Below, piece by piece: positions 14,209-22,278 of a stretch of 32,666 nt of DNA. The stretch spans positions 1 through 32,666 of the forward strand of contig NZ_JAAAHS010000034.1 in NCBI RefSeq assembly GCF_009908195.1. Reading direction: 5' to 3'. The notes under the pieces are model-generated. The model was not told where the DNA came from and searched no databases. It saw only the letters and a list, made by a program, of their open reading frames with translations. Within the stretch, counting starts at the first letter, position 1, and the number at the start of each line of letters is the position of its first letter. Origin of the DNA: Streptomyces boluensis (lineage in GTDB: Bacteria; Actinomycetota; Actinomycetes; Streptomycetales; Streptomycetaceae). Both the position numbers and the translations under genes were made by a program.

Positions 14209-15636
14209 CTAGTGATGGAAGGCCGTCGCCTCCGTGCCCGCGCGCGGCGCCGGGCGCGGCTGTCGGCGCAGCTCCGGGAGGAGCTGCTCCAGGTCGGACA
14301 AAAACAGCGCGGCCAGGTCGGCCGAGAACCCGTTCCGGCACACCACCCGCAGCACCGACAGGTCCTCCCGGTGCGCGGGGAAGGTGTACGCGGGCACCAG
14401 CCAGCCGCGCTCGCGCAGCCGACGGGACACGTCGAAGACGTCGTACGCCGTCACCTCGGGCGAGGTGGTGAACGCGAACACCGGCAACTGGTCGCCCCGG
14501 GTGAGGAGTTCGAAGTCGCCGAGGGAGTCGATCCGTTCCGCGAGCCCCCGCGCCACGTCCCGCGAGGCCTGCTGCACGGCCCGGTACCCGGCACGGCCGA
14601 GCCGCAGGAACGTGTAGTACTGGGCGACCACTTGTGCCCCCGGACGCGAGAAGTTGAGGGCGAAGGTGGGCATCTCGCCGCCCAGGTAGTTCACCCGGAA
14701 CACCAGCTCCTCGGGCAGTTCCTCGGCCGACCGCCACAGCGCCCAGCCGACGCCGGGGTAGACCAGGCCGTACTTGTGCCCGGACGTGTTGATCGACGCC
14801 ACCCGGGGCAGCCGGAAGTCCCACTCCAGGTCCTCGTCGAGGAACGGCGCGACCATGGCGCCGGACGCCCCGTCCACGTGTACGGGGATGTCCAGACCGG
14901 TTCGCTCCGCCAACTTGTCGAGCGCGGCGCAGAGTTCGGCCACCGGCTCGTACGAACCGTCGAAGGTGGAGCCGAGCACCGCGACGACGCCGATGGTGTT
15001 CTCGTCGCACAGCTCGGCGGCGGCGCGCGGGTCGAGGTGGTAGCGCTCGCCCTCCATGGGGACTAGGCGGGCCTCCACCTCCCAGAACTCGCAGAACTTC
15101 TCCCAGCACACCTGCACGTTGACGCCCATGACGAGATTGGGCCGGGCCTCGCGCGAGGGGTAGCGGTCGGCGTTCCGCTTCGCCCAGCGCCGCTTGAGCG
15201 CCATACCGGCGAGCATGCACGCCTCGCTCGACCCGGTGGTCGAACAGCCCACCGTGGCCTGCGGATCGGGCGCGTGCCACAGCTCGGCGAGCATCGCCAC
15301 ACAGCGCCGCTCCAGCTCGGCGGTGCGCGGGTACTCGTCCTTGTCGATCATGTTCTTGTCCCGGCACTCCGCCATCAGGACGCTCGCCTGCGGCTCCATC
15401 CACGTGGTGACGAAGGTGGCGAGGTTCAGGCGGGAGTTGCCGTCGAGCATCAACTCGTCGTGCACCAGCTGGTACGCCGTCGCGGGCGGCAGCGGCTCGT
15501 CCGGCAGCCGGTGCCTGGGCGGGGCCTCGGTCATGCCGGAGACCGGGTTCGCCTCGCCGAAGAAGGGGTTCAGGGCGAGCCTGCGCAGATCCGCGTCCGG
15601 CTCGGGCTGCGGTCCGGCACCCTTGTGCAGGGGCAT
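14209..15636 (-). CDS. gadB: Glutamate decarboxylase
   Basis: A 475-residue PLP-dependent group II decarboxylase converting glutamate to GABA and CO2 with uptake of a proton. The PLP lysine is Lys288 in SINTSGHKYG; Asp255 in PVHVDGASGA contacts the pyridine nitrogen; CSTTGSSEACML and the LNLATFVTTWM substrate segment are also typical of GAD. The protein ends in HH; in E. coli GadB a penultimate His gates the active site at neutral pH. The ATG at 15636 follows GAGAGAGG by 7 nt. No antiporter gene (gadC) is adjacent, so an acid-resistance role cannot be read from context. Confidence 0.95.
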   Translation of the reverse strand: MPLHKGAGPQPEPDADLRRLALNPFFGEANPVSGMTEAPPRHRLPDEPLPPATAYQLVHDELMLDGNSRLNLATFVTTWMEPQASVLMAECRDKNMIDKDEYPRTAELERRCVAMLAELWHAPDPQATVGCSTTGSSEACMLAGMALKRRWAKRNADRYPSREARPNLVMGVNVQVCWEKFCEFWEVEARLVPMEGERYHLDPRAAAELCDENTIGVVAVLGSTFDGSYEPVAELCAALDKLAERTGLDIPVHVDGASGAMVAPFLDEDLEWDFRLPRVASINTSGHKYGLVYPGVGWALWRSAEELPEELVFRVNYLGGEMPTFALNFSRPGAQVVAQYYTFLRLGRAGYRAVQQASRDVARGLAERIDSLGDFELLTRGDQLPVFAFTTSPEVTAYDVFDVSRRLRERGWLVPAYTFPAHREDLSVLRVVCRNGFSADLAALFLSDLEQLLPELRRQPRPAPRAGTEATAFHH

Positions 15637-15792
15637 CGCGGCGCCTCTCTCTCGGTTCTCTCGTGTCTCTCGGGTCTCTCGTGCGGGACGGCTCCGATGC
15701 GTACGCGAGCCTCACGATATCGGGGCAAACGGGACATGGTCCTGTCGAGCGGGCCGCCCGTGGACCGCCGGAGACGCCCCGGCGATACGGGC

Positions 15793-15823
15793 TTGCACCT
15801 CACGTGACGTGAGGCCTCAGGGT
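15793..15823 (+). promoter_or_regulatory. tipA promoter with MerR-type dyad
   Basis: A -35 box TTGCAC (15793-15798) and a -10-like CAGGGT (15818-15823) are 19 bp apart, the long spacer typical of MerR-activated promoters. The spacer holds a perfect 17-bp palindrome CCTCACGT-G-ACGTGAGG (15798-15814). As remembered, the S. lividans tipA promoter has the same layout and is activated by thiopeptide-bound TipAL. Autoactivation is therefore expected. Confidence 0.8.
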
Positions 15824-15861
15824 GATGCCGTACCGAGAAACACCGAAGGGAGCGGGTGGCG

Positions 15862-16620
15862 ATGAGCTACTCCGTAGGGCAGGTCGCCGGATTCGCCGGG
15901 GTCACGGTGCGCACGCTGCACCACTACGACGGGATCGGCCTGCTGGTCCCCAGCGAGCGCAGCGGCGCCGGCCACCGGCGCTACAGCGACGTGGACCTGG
16001 ACCGGCTGCAACAGATCCTGTTCTACCGGGAGCTGGGCTTCCCGCTCGACGAGGTGGCGGCACTCATCGACGACCCGGACGCGGACCCGCGCGACCATCT
16101 GCGCCGGCAGCGCGATCTGCTGTCCGCGCGGATCGCGAAGCTCCAGGAGATGGTCGCCGCCGTCGAAACGGCCATGGAGGCGAAGAAGATGGGCATCAAC
16201 CTCACGCCCGAGGAGAAGTTCGAGGTCTTCGGGGACCACGACCCGGACCAGTACGAGGAAGAGGTCGAGCAGCGCTGGGGCGACACCGAGGAGTACGCGG
16301 AGTCGAAGCGCCGCCAGGCCTCGTACACGAAGGAGGACTGGCTGCGGATCCAGCGGGAGGGCGACGAGGTCACCCAGCGCTTCGTGGCCCTGATGGAGGC
16401 GGGCGTCGACCCGGAGTCCGAGGAGGGCATGGATGCCGCCGAGGCCCACCGGCAGTGGATCTCCCGCAATCACTACGACTGCTCGTACGAGCTGCACAGC
16501 TGCCTCGGTGAGATGTACGTGTCCGACGAGCGCTTCACCGTGAACATCGACCAGGCGAAGCCGGGCCTCGCCGCCTACGAGCGCGACGCCATCCTCGCCA
16601 ACGCGATCCGGCACGCGTGA
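15862..16620 (+). CDS. tipA: TipAL, MerR-family thiopeptide-binding activator
   Basis: A 252-residue close relative of S. lividans TipAL. Residues 1-75 are a MerR winged helix (MSYSVGQVAGFAGVTVRTLH), 75-109 a dimerisation coiled coil, and 110-252 the TipAS antibiotic-binding domain. Cys207 and Cys214 (NHYDCSYELHSC) fall at the positions of the TipAL cysteines, one of which bonds covalently to thiopeptides such as thiostrepton. AAGGGAG (15846-15852) is 9 nt from the ATG at 15862 but only 3 nt from the GTG at 15856, so the ATG is chosen. It lies behind its own MerR-type promoter and ends in a strong bidirectional terminator. Confidence 0.95.
   Translation: MSYSVGQVAGFAGVTVRTLHHYDGIGLLVPSERSGAGHRRYSDVDLDRLQQILFYRELGFPLDEVAALIDDPDADPRDHLRRQRDLLSARIAKLQEMVAAVETAMEAKKMGINLTPEEKFEVFGDHDPDQYEEEVEQRWGDTEEYAESKRRQASYTKEDWLRIQREGDEVTQRFVALMEAGVDPESEEGMDAAEAHRQWISRNHYDCSYELHSCLGEMYVSDERFTVNIDQAKPGLAAYERDAILANAIRHA
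16189..16620 (+). CDS. tipA: TipAS, internally initiated drug-binding form of tipA
   Basis: Met110 of TipAL is preceded by GGAGG (16176-16180) with 8-nt spacing, a good internal ribosome-binding site. Initiation here would give a 143-residue protein starting MGINLTPEEKFEVFG that lacks the DNA-binding and coiled-coil parts. In S. lividans the same in-frame start makes TipAS, an abundant thiopeptide-sequestering protein. The expression of the short form here is inferred from that precedent. Confidence 0.6.
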   Translation: MGINLTPEEKFEVFGDHDPDQYEEEVEQRWGDTEEYAESKRRQASYTKEDWLRIQREGDEVTQRFVALMEAGVDPESEEGMDAAEAHRQWISRNHYDCSYELHSCLGEMYVSDERFTVNIDQAKPGLAAYERDAILANAIRHA

Positions 16621-16649
16621 CGGAGCGGCCGGCCGGCCGGTCGGCCGTG

Positions 16650-16694
16650 ACGCGGTAAGGGGCGCCCTCCATTGCGGGGCGCCCCTTACCGCGT
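16650..16694. terminator. Strong bidirectional terminator between tipA and the YbjQ gene
   Basis: A perfect 18-bp stem (16650-16667 paired with 16677-16694) closes a 9-nt loop between the convergent tipA and YbjQ-family genes. The arms read ACGCGGTAAGGGGCGCCC and its complement. It lacks a U-tract, as is common for Streptomyces hairpin terminators. Confidence 0.85.
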
Positions 16695-16706
16695 ACCTCT
16701 GTGGTG

Positions 16707-17078
16707 TCAGGTCTCCGTCCGGGCGATCACCGCGGCCGTGCCGTACGCGCACACCTCCGCCGCGCCGTCCATCGCCTCGGTCACGTCGAAGCGGAACATC
16801 AGGACCGCGTTGGCGCCACGCGCGCGTGCCTGCTCCACGAGCCGTTCCATGGCCTGGTTGCGGGTCTCCACCAGGGTCTTGGTGAGCCCCTTGAGCTCGC
16901 CGCCGATCATCGACTTGAGGCCCGCGCCGATCTGGCTGCCCAGGTGCCGGGACCTGACCGTGAGACCGAAGACCTCGCCGATGACCTGCTGCACCTGGAA
17001 TCCGGGCACGTCGTTCGTCGTGACCACCAGAACGTCCGACTCTGGGGTCTGACCACCGCCGAAGTCCTCGATGCCCAT
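16707..17078 (-). CDS. YbjQ/UPF0145 family protein
   Basis: A 123-residue heavy-metal-binding-domain-like protein of the YbjQ (UPF0145) family. Typical features are VLVVTTNDVPGFQVQQVIGEVFGLTVRSRHLG near the start (given here in part: TTNDVPG, GLTVRSRHLG) and GANAVLMFRFD towards the end. Function is unproven in this family; there is no signal peptide or membrane helix, so it is cytoplasmic. The start at 17078 follows GGAGG by 12 nt. It is divergent from the DedA gene. Confidence 0.88.
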   Translation of the reverse strand: MGIEDFGGGQTPESDVLVVTTNDVPGFQVQQVIGEVFGLTVRSRHLGSQIGAGLKSMIGGELKGLTKTLVETRNQAMERLVEQARARGANAVLMFRFDVTEAMDGAAEVCAYGTAAVIARTET

Positions 17079-17107
17079 GTTCGTCCACCTCCGTCGCCTT
17101 GCCGCCG

Positions 17108-17136
17108 TTGACTGCACAGCTTGGTCCCGATATGTG
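17108..17136 (+). promoter_or_regulatory. Candidate housekeeping promoter for the DedA gene
   Basis: TTGACT (17108-17113) and TATGTG (17131-17136) are 17 bp apart, a fair match to the vegetative sigma consensus. They lie about 110 bp before the DedA start within the divergent gap. Confidence 0.45.
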
Positions 17137-17247
17137 ACTGGTGCATCCCGGGGGCTCCGGTGGAACCTGGTCCTTGTCCCTCGCGTTGATAACTTGGAGC
17201 GGCCACTTCGGCCGTTTCTCTTCACCGACCCCCAGGAGCCCGGACCC

Positions 17248-18024
17248 GTGATGACGACGCTTGCGCTCGGACCAAGCTGGCTCGATCCGGACTTTCTGCT
17301 GAACAAGTTCGGACTCATCGGCCTGCTGATCATCGTCTTCGCCGAGTCCGGCCTGCTGATCGGCTTCTTCCTGCCGGGTGACTCCCTGCTGTTCACCATG
17401 GGCCTGCTGGTGGCGACGGGCAAGCTCGACACCGCCCCGCTGTGGCTGGTGTGCACGCTGGTCTGCCTCGCCGCGATCCTCGGCGACCAGGCGGGCTATC
17501 TCTTCGGCCGCAAGGTCGGCCCAGCCCTCTTCAACCGCCCGGACTCCCGCCTCTTCAAGCAGGAGAACGTGGCGAAGGCACACGAGTTCTTCGAGAAGCA
17601 CGGCCCGAAGTCCCTGGTCCTGGCCCGCTTCGTGCCGATCGTGCGGACGTTCACGCCGATCATCGCCGGCGTCTCGAAGATGAACTACCGCTCGTTCATC
17701 ACGTTCAACGTCCTCGGCGGCGTCCTGTGGGGCGCGGGCGTGACGCTGCTCGGCGCCTGGCTCGGTCAGATCGAGTTCGTGCACAAGAACATCGAGGCGA
17801 TCCTGATCCTGATCGTCCTGATCTCGGTCGTGCCGATCATCATCGAGTTCCTGCGGGCCCGCTCCAAGAGCAAGAAGGCAGTCGCGGCCACGGACACGGC
17901 CACGGGCACCGGCAAGGCCCCCGGCACGGACACGCACACGGACAAGCCCACCCAGGCGCTGCGCCAGGCGTCCCCGCACGGCCAGCCGGACCAGCAGCAG
18001 CGCGGCCGGCACGCCAAGCGCTGA
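17248..18024 (+). CDS. DedA/SNARE-associated family membrane protein
   Basis: A 258-residue integral membrane protein. The DedA signatures are present: ESGLLIGFFLPGDSLL near residue 35 and ARFVPIVRTFTPIIAG near residue 131. Further hydrophobic segments are IGLLIIVFAESG, LWLVCTLVCLAAILG, FNVLGGVLWGAGVTLLG and EAILILIVLISVVPIII. Family members act in lipid carrier flipping and envelope homeostasis; the substrate here is unknown. The C-terminal ~50 residues are a polar Thr/Gly/Gln-rich tail. The GTG at 17248 follows AGGAG (17234-17238) by 9 nt; the next codon is ATG. It is convergent with the ThrE-type gene. Confidence 0.92.
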   Translation: MMTTLALGPSWLDPDFLLNKFGLIGLLIIVFAESGLLIGFFLPGDSLLFTMGLLVATGKLDTAPLWLVCTLVCLAAILGDQAGYLFGRKVGPALFNRPDSRLFKQENVAKAHEFFEKHGPKSLVLARFVPIVRTFTPIIAGVSKMNYRSFITFNVLGGVLWGAGVTLLGAWLGQIEFVHKNIEAILILIVLISVVPIIIEFLRARSKSKKAVAATDTATGTGKAPGTDTHTDKPTQALRQASPHGQPDQQQRGRHAKR

Positions 18025-18039
18025 GGGCTTAGCACCGAC

Positions 18040-18124
18040 CCGGAGCACTTCCCGGACCCGTACGACCGAGGGCGACGCACCACGTGTGCGTCGCCCTCAG
18101 CCGTACGGGAAACACGTGCTCCGG
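18040..18124. terminator. Nested three-tier hairpin between convergent genes
   Basis: Three inverted-repeat tiers share one centre: an outer CCGGAGCAC/GTGCTCCGG (18040-18048, 18116-18124), a middle CCCGTACG/CGTACGGG (18057-18064, 18102-18109) and an inner perfect 13-bp stem starting GAGGGCGACGCAC (18068-18080, 18086-18098) with a 5-nt loop. It separates the DedA (+) and ThrE-type (-) genes and probably terminates both. Confidence 0.8.
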
Positions 18125-18156
18125 ACCGGAAACCGCTGGTCAGAAGCCGTGCGTGA

Positions 18157-19812
18157 TCAGAAGCCGCGCGTACGCTTCGCCGCCCGGCGTCCGCTCGGGC
18201 TCTCCGCCCCCGGCACCCGCAGGAACAGCCGGGCCAGCTCGCCACCGAGGTTCACGCCGATCGCGATGGCCAGGGCGAGCGCCGCCGCCTTGGACAGCGC
18301 CGTGAGCCCCGCGTTCAGGTCGTTCTGCGCGATGTTGAGCAGCCCGAAGTACGTCGACGAACCCGGAAGGAGCGGCCCGATCGCCGCCGTGACGTACGGC
18401 AGCGCCGAGGCGAAGCGGTAGCGCGAGAGCAACTGCCCGAACAGGCCGACAAGGCCGGCCGCGACCGCGGTGGCCGCCACCGGCGACAGCTCGCCCGCGT
18501 CGGCCATCGCCCCGTAGATCACCCAGGCGACCCCGCCGTTGAGCGTCACGAGCAGCACCGTGGACCGCTCCTGCTGGAGCAGCACCGCGAACGCGCACGA
18601 GAGCGCCATCGCCGCCAGGGTCTGGATGTACGGCCGGCTGGTGCTGTGGATCACCGTCTCCGGGTTGAGCCCCGCGTCGAGCCGTACGCCCAGGTAGAGC
18701 ACCGTGAGCACGCCGATCACGATGCCGACGACGAGATAGCCGACCTCCAGGAGCCGGGCCGCGGCGGTGATGTAGTAGCCGGTCAGCCCGTCCTGCACAC
18801 CGGCGACCAGGGCCCGCCCCGGGATCAGCGCGAACAGCCCACCGGTGATCACCGCGGAGGCCCGTACGTCCGGCAGGTCGAGGAGGCTGATCGCGACGCC
18901 CATCCCGGCGGGCGGCATCGCGGCGGCGATGAACTGGTAGAACTCCGGCAGCCCGCGCCCCGCGCACAGCCAGGCGAGACGGTCGCCGAGCATCGCGCCG
19001 GCGGCCGCCGCGATGAACACCACGACCGTGCCGCCGACCAGCGTCGCCGCCGCTCCGGCGAGCAGCCCGGCCGCGGCGGTGAGCGCCCAGCCGGGGTACG
19101 GGTGCCGGTTACGCCGGATCTCCGCGAGGCGGCGGTAGGCCTCCTCCAGGGTCACGTCGACGTCTTCGCTGCCGATGTCGTCGACGAGCGAGTACACGGC
19201 CGACAGACGCGTGTAGTCGGTGCCCCGGCGGCGTACCGTCCGCGAGGCCGTCACCGGGTCGTCGACCAGGGACGGCTGGTGCGAGATGGAGAGCAGCGTG
19301 AAGGTGACCGTCGGCTCGCAGCGGTCCAGGCCGTACGAACGCGTCACGGCGAACATCGCCGCCTCCACGTCCTCGGCCCCCTCACCGCCCGCGAGCAGCA
19401 ACTCGCCGATACGCAGCGTCAGGTCGAGCACGCGCGGGACGGCGGGGCCCGCCTCGTCGTCGTTCGCCTGTGTCGCCTCCGGCGCGGGCCGCTCGGCGAC
19501 CGGGGTGCGCAGCATGGTGCGCATCCGGTCCTGCCAGGGCGCCTCCTTGGTCAGCTTGACCATGGGGATGCCGGTGGGCGGCGTGAACGCGGGGGAGAGC
19601 CGGGCCTCGTAGTTGGGCGGCGGCTTGAACGCCGAGGTCTCCAGATCCTCCGTCGTCGCCGGGATCCGCAGGCCCTGCGGAATGGTGAACTCGGAGGTCG
19701 GATGCTCCTCCTCCGGCACAGGAGGCGTCCCCACTCCGCCGACCGGGGAGAACGCGCTGTGCGCCTCGTCCGACTGCGGCTTGCGGTCTTCCTCCTCCGC
19801 GGTGTCAGCCAC
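18157..19812 (-). CDS. ThrE-type threonine/serine exporter family membrane protein
   Basis: A 551-residue protein with the N-terminal ThrE domain (DUF1212; LDLTLRIGELLLAGGEGAED...about 128-255) continuing into a helical membrane region, then a C-terminal ThrE_2-like (DUF3815) half (about 390-520). About ten hydrophobic segments are visible. In Corynebacterium ThrE exports threonine and serine; substrate here is inferred. The first ~125 residues form an acidic, proline-rich soluble extension of no known fold. The C-terminus is basic (RRAAKRTRGF). GTG at 19812 is the start; the ribosome-binding site is weak (GAGGG about 12 nt upstream), so an internal start is possible. Confidence 0.87.
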   Translation of the reverse strand: MADTAEEEDRKPQSDEAHSAFSPVGGVGTPPVPEEEHPTSEFTIPQGLRIPATTEDLETSAFKPPPNYEARLSPAFTPPTGIPMVKLTKEAPWQDRMRTMLRTPVAERPAPEATQANDDEAGPAVPRVLDLTLRIGELLLAGGEGAEDVEAAMFAVTRSYGLDRCEPTVTFTLLSISHQPSLVDDPVTASRTVRRRGTDYTRLSAVYSLVDDIGSEDVDVTLEEAYRRLAEIRRNRHPYPGWALTAAAGLLAGAAATLVGGTVVVFIAAAAGAMLGDRLAWLCAGRGLPEFYQFIAAAMPPAGMGVAISLLDLPDVRASAVITGGLFALIPGRALVAGVQDGLTGYYITAAARLLEVGYLVVGIVIGVLTVLYLGVRLDAGLNPETVIHSTSRPYIQTLAAMALSCAFAVLLQQERSTVLLVTLNGGVAWVIYGAMADAGELSPVAATAVAAGLVGLFGQLLSRYRFASALPYVTAAIGPLLPGSSTYFGLLNIAQNDLNAGLTALSKAAALALAIAIGVNLGGELARLFLRVPGAESPSGRRAAKRTRGF

Positions 19813-19911
19813 CTTGTTCCACCCTCTGCTTCCCCTCGGGTCTCAGGCCGTTCGCACGCTTCTGTGACCCGTGTACGCACCTCCGATAGGCCCAGTATGA
19901 GCATGGACACA

Positions 19912-19958
19912 CGAAGAGGCCGCGCGGACCCCCACCAGGGGTGCGCGCGGCCTCTTCG
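19912..19958 (-). terminator. Terminator downstream of ppa
   Basis: A perfect 15-bp stem (19912-19926, starting CGAAGAGGCC, paired with 19944-19958) contains an inner CCCC/GGGG pairing in its loop. It begins 22 bp beyond the ppa stop and precedes the ThrE-type gene, so it separates the two leftward transcripts. Confidence 0.8.
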
Positions 19959-19979
19959 GCGGAGTTCGCGGTGCGGGGG

Positions 19980-20471
19980 TCAGTGACCGCCCTGCTCCTC
20001 GAAGCGCTTGTACGAACGCTCGATCTCGGCCTCGGCGTCGGTGCGGCCGACCCAGTCGGCGCCCTCGACGGACTTGCCGGGCTCCAGGTCCTTGTAGACC
20101 TCGAAGAAGTGCTGGATCTCCAGGCGGTCGAACTCGGAGACGTGGTGGATGTCCCGCAGGTGCTCCACGCGCGGGTCGGAGGCCGGCACGCAGAGCAGCT
20201 TGTCGTCGCCGCCCGCCTCGTCCGTCATCCGGAACATGCCGATGGCGCGGCACTTGATGAGGCAGCCGGGGAAGGTCGGCTCGTCCAGGATGACCAGGGC
20301 GTCCAGCGGGTCACCGTCCTCGCCGAGGGTGTCCTCGACGAAGCCGTAGTCGGCCGGGTAGCTGGTCGAGGTGAACAGGCGACGGTCCAGACGGATACGA
20401 CCGGTCTCGTGGTCCACCTCGTACTTGTTCCGCGAACCCTTCGGAATCTCGATCGTGACGTCGAACTCCAC
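19980..20471 (-). CDS. ppa: Inorganic pyrophosphatase, family I
   Basis: A 163-residue soluble pyrophosphatase that hydrolyses pyrophosphate to two phosphates and so drives biosynthetic reactions. Family I signatures are all present: [40 protein letters not shown] (the metal-binding Asp cluster DGDPLD) and YKDLEPGK. The GTG at 20471 follows GAGGAG by 6 nt and gives the usual N-terminus [12 protein letters not shown]. An upstream GTG at 20495 would add eight residues that include the ribosome-binding site. It is divergent from dacB and ends in a strong hairpin. Confidence 0.97.
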   Translation of the reverse strand: MEFDVTIEIPKGSRNKYEVDHETGRIRLDRRLFTSTSYPADYGFVEDTLGEDGDPLDALVILDEPTFPGCLIKCRAIGMFRMTDEAGGDDKLLCVPASDPRVEHLRDIHHVSEFDRLEIQHFFEVYKDLEPGKSVEGADWVGRTDAEAEIERSYKRFEEQGGH

Positions 20472-20565
20472 CGGATGCTCCTCAATGATCAACACAGATA
20501 ACGGGCGATGCTGCGTCCTCCCGTGGGACGCCGCCGTGAACAGCGGCTACTCCGCGGGCACCAAC

Positions 20566-20588
20566 TCCGGCCTTTTTATGTGGCCGGA
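20566..20588. repeat. Inverted repeat in the ppa/dacB divergent gap
   Basis: TCCGGCC (20566-20572) and GGCCGGA (20582-20588) flank a TTTTTATGT loop. It is the only clear structure in the ~200-bp gap between ppa and dacB. It may be a regulatory site for either gene; no known consensus was recognised. Confidence 0.4.
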
Positions 20589-20669
20589 CCCACCGCGGTG
20601 CGATCCCGCGGCAAGACGCAGTGGTTAAGTGTCCCTCACGCTGGTGTGTGATCGCGAAAGGGGCTGGTC

Positions 20670-22226
20670 ATGGTGGGCGAGCTCAAGGTGCGGCGGCTTC
20701 CGGGGCTGCGGTGGCTGAGACGGCCGACGAAGCTCCCCGAGCTCCCACGGACCCCTCGGCCCACGCGGCTCAGGAACGTCACGACCTGGCAGCTCACGGC
20801 AGGCGCGGCCACGGTCGGCCTCGCACTCTCGGCCGTGGCGGTGACCGCGGCCGGCCCTTGGGACTCCGGTCAGCGTACGGCCGAGCGGGCCGCGGCGGTC
20901 GACTCGGGGCGTGACGGTGGCACAGATCACGGCGACGGTCGTGAGCCGTCCGCCGCGCCGAGCGCCCCCGGCGTGCTCACCGCGCTCGGCGCCCCCGCGG
21001 GCGGCGCACCCGCCCCCACCGGCGGCGCCCTCGCCGATGTGCTCGACCCCCTCCTCAAGGACCCCTCGCTCGGCGCCGACCGCACCGCCTCGGTGGTCGA
21101 CGCGGCCACCGGTACGGAGGTGTACGGAGCGAAGGCGGGCGACGCCGTCGTCCCCGCGTCGACCATCAAGATCGCCACGGCCGTGGCGGCGCTCTCGGCC
21201 CTCGGCCCCGACCACCGCATCGTCACCCGCACCGTGATCGAGCCGGGCGCCACCGACAGCGCCGACCCCGCGAAGCGCGCCGACGTCGCCCTGGTCGGCG
21301 GCGGCGACCCCACCCTGACCGCCCGCAAGGGCACCCAGGGCAACGCCAGCCTGCACACCCTCGCCGACGCCACCGCCCACGCCCTGGGCGACCGCGGCGT
21401 CGACAAGATCAAGCTGTCCTACGACAGCTCCGCCTACGCGGGCCCCGAGCTGCACCCGATCGGCCCGAACGAGAACATCGCCCCGGTCAGCGCCCTCATG
21501 GCCGACGAGGGCCGCCTCGACGACTCCACCAGCGGCCCCGCCCCGCGCACCGCGGAACCGGCCCGCGACGCCGCCCGCACCTTCGCCGGGCTGCTGCGCG
21601 ACCGGGGTATCGACGTCAAGGGCGAGCCGGGCCCCACCAAGGCGGGGGACGGGGCGAAGACCCTCGGGTCCACGAAGTCCGCCCCGCTCGACGCGCTCGT
21701 CGAACGCATGCTGACCCACAGCGACAACGACATCGCCGAACACCTCGCCCGCCAGACGGCCCTCGCCGCCGGTGAGCCGGCGAGCTTCGACGGCGCCGCC
21801 AAGGCCGTGAAGAAGCAGCTCGACAAGCTCGAACTCCCGGTCAAGAAGGGCAAGTTCGCCGACGGCAGCGGACTCGACCGCAAGGACCGGGTGACCTCGA
21901 AGCTGCTCACCGCGCTCCTCGCCCGCGCCGCCGACCCGGACCACCCCGAACTGCGCCCCGTCCTCACCGGCCTCCCCGTGGCGGGCTTCACCGGCACCCT
22001 GCGCAGCCGCTACGCCGCCGGCGGCGCCACCGCCCCCGGCACCGGCCTGGTCCGCGCCAAGACCGGCACGCTGACGGGCGTGAACACCCTTGCCGGCACG
22101 GTCGTCGACGCGGACGGACGACTCCTGGTCTTCGCGTTCACCGGCTCCGGCACGGGTGACGCCAAGGCCGCCCAGTCCACCCTGGACCGGCTCGCGTCGA
22201 CGGTCGCCAACTGCGGCTGCCGCTGA
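20670..22226 (+). CDS. dacB: D-alanyl-D-alanine carboxypeptidase/endopeptidase (PBP4 class C)
   Basis: A 518-residue penicillin-binding protein that trims or cleaves peptidoglycan peptides outside the membrane. The three active-site motifs are SxxK at 164-167 (STIK), SxN at 351-353 (SDN) and KTG at 464-466. A basic N-terminal region (1-40) precedes one hydrophobic segment (about 41-61), which is a signal anchor or signal peptide. A Ser/Gly/Pro/Asp-rich linker (62-120) follows. A pair of cysteines at the C-terminus (NCGCR) may form a disulfide. The ATG follows AAAGGGG by 7 nt. It is followed by the zincin gene in the order common to actinobacteria. Confidence 0.93.
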   Translation: MVGELKVRRLPGLRWLRRPTKLPELPRTPRPTRLRNVTTWQLTAGAATVGLALSAVAVTAAGPWDSGQRTAERAAAVDSGRDGGTDHGDGREPSAAPSAPGVLTALGAPAGGAPAPTGGALADVLDPLLKDPSLGADRTASVVDAATGTEVYGAKAGDAVVPASTIKIATAVAALSALGPDHRIVTRTVIEPGATDSADPAKRADVALVGGGDPTLTARKGTQGNASLHTLADATAHALGDRGVDKIKLSYDSSAYAGPELHPIGPNENIAPVSALMADEGRLDDSTSGPAPRTAEPARDAARTFAGLLRDRGIDVKGEPGPTKAGDGAKTLGSTKSAPLDALVERMLTHSDNDIAEHLARQTALAAGEPASFDGAAKAVKKQLDKLELPVKKGKFADGSGLDRKDRVTSKLLTALLARAADPDHPELRPVLTGLPVAGFTGTLRSRYAAGGATAPGTGLVRAKTGTLTGVNTLAGTVVDADGRLLVFAFTGSGTGDAKAAQSTLDRLASTVANCGCR

Positions 22227-22278
22227 CCCCACGGTCCAAGGCGGTCCACGGCAGGGGTCGACAACGTACGGTTGACGC

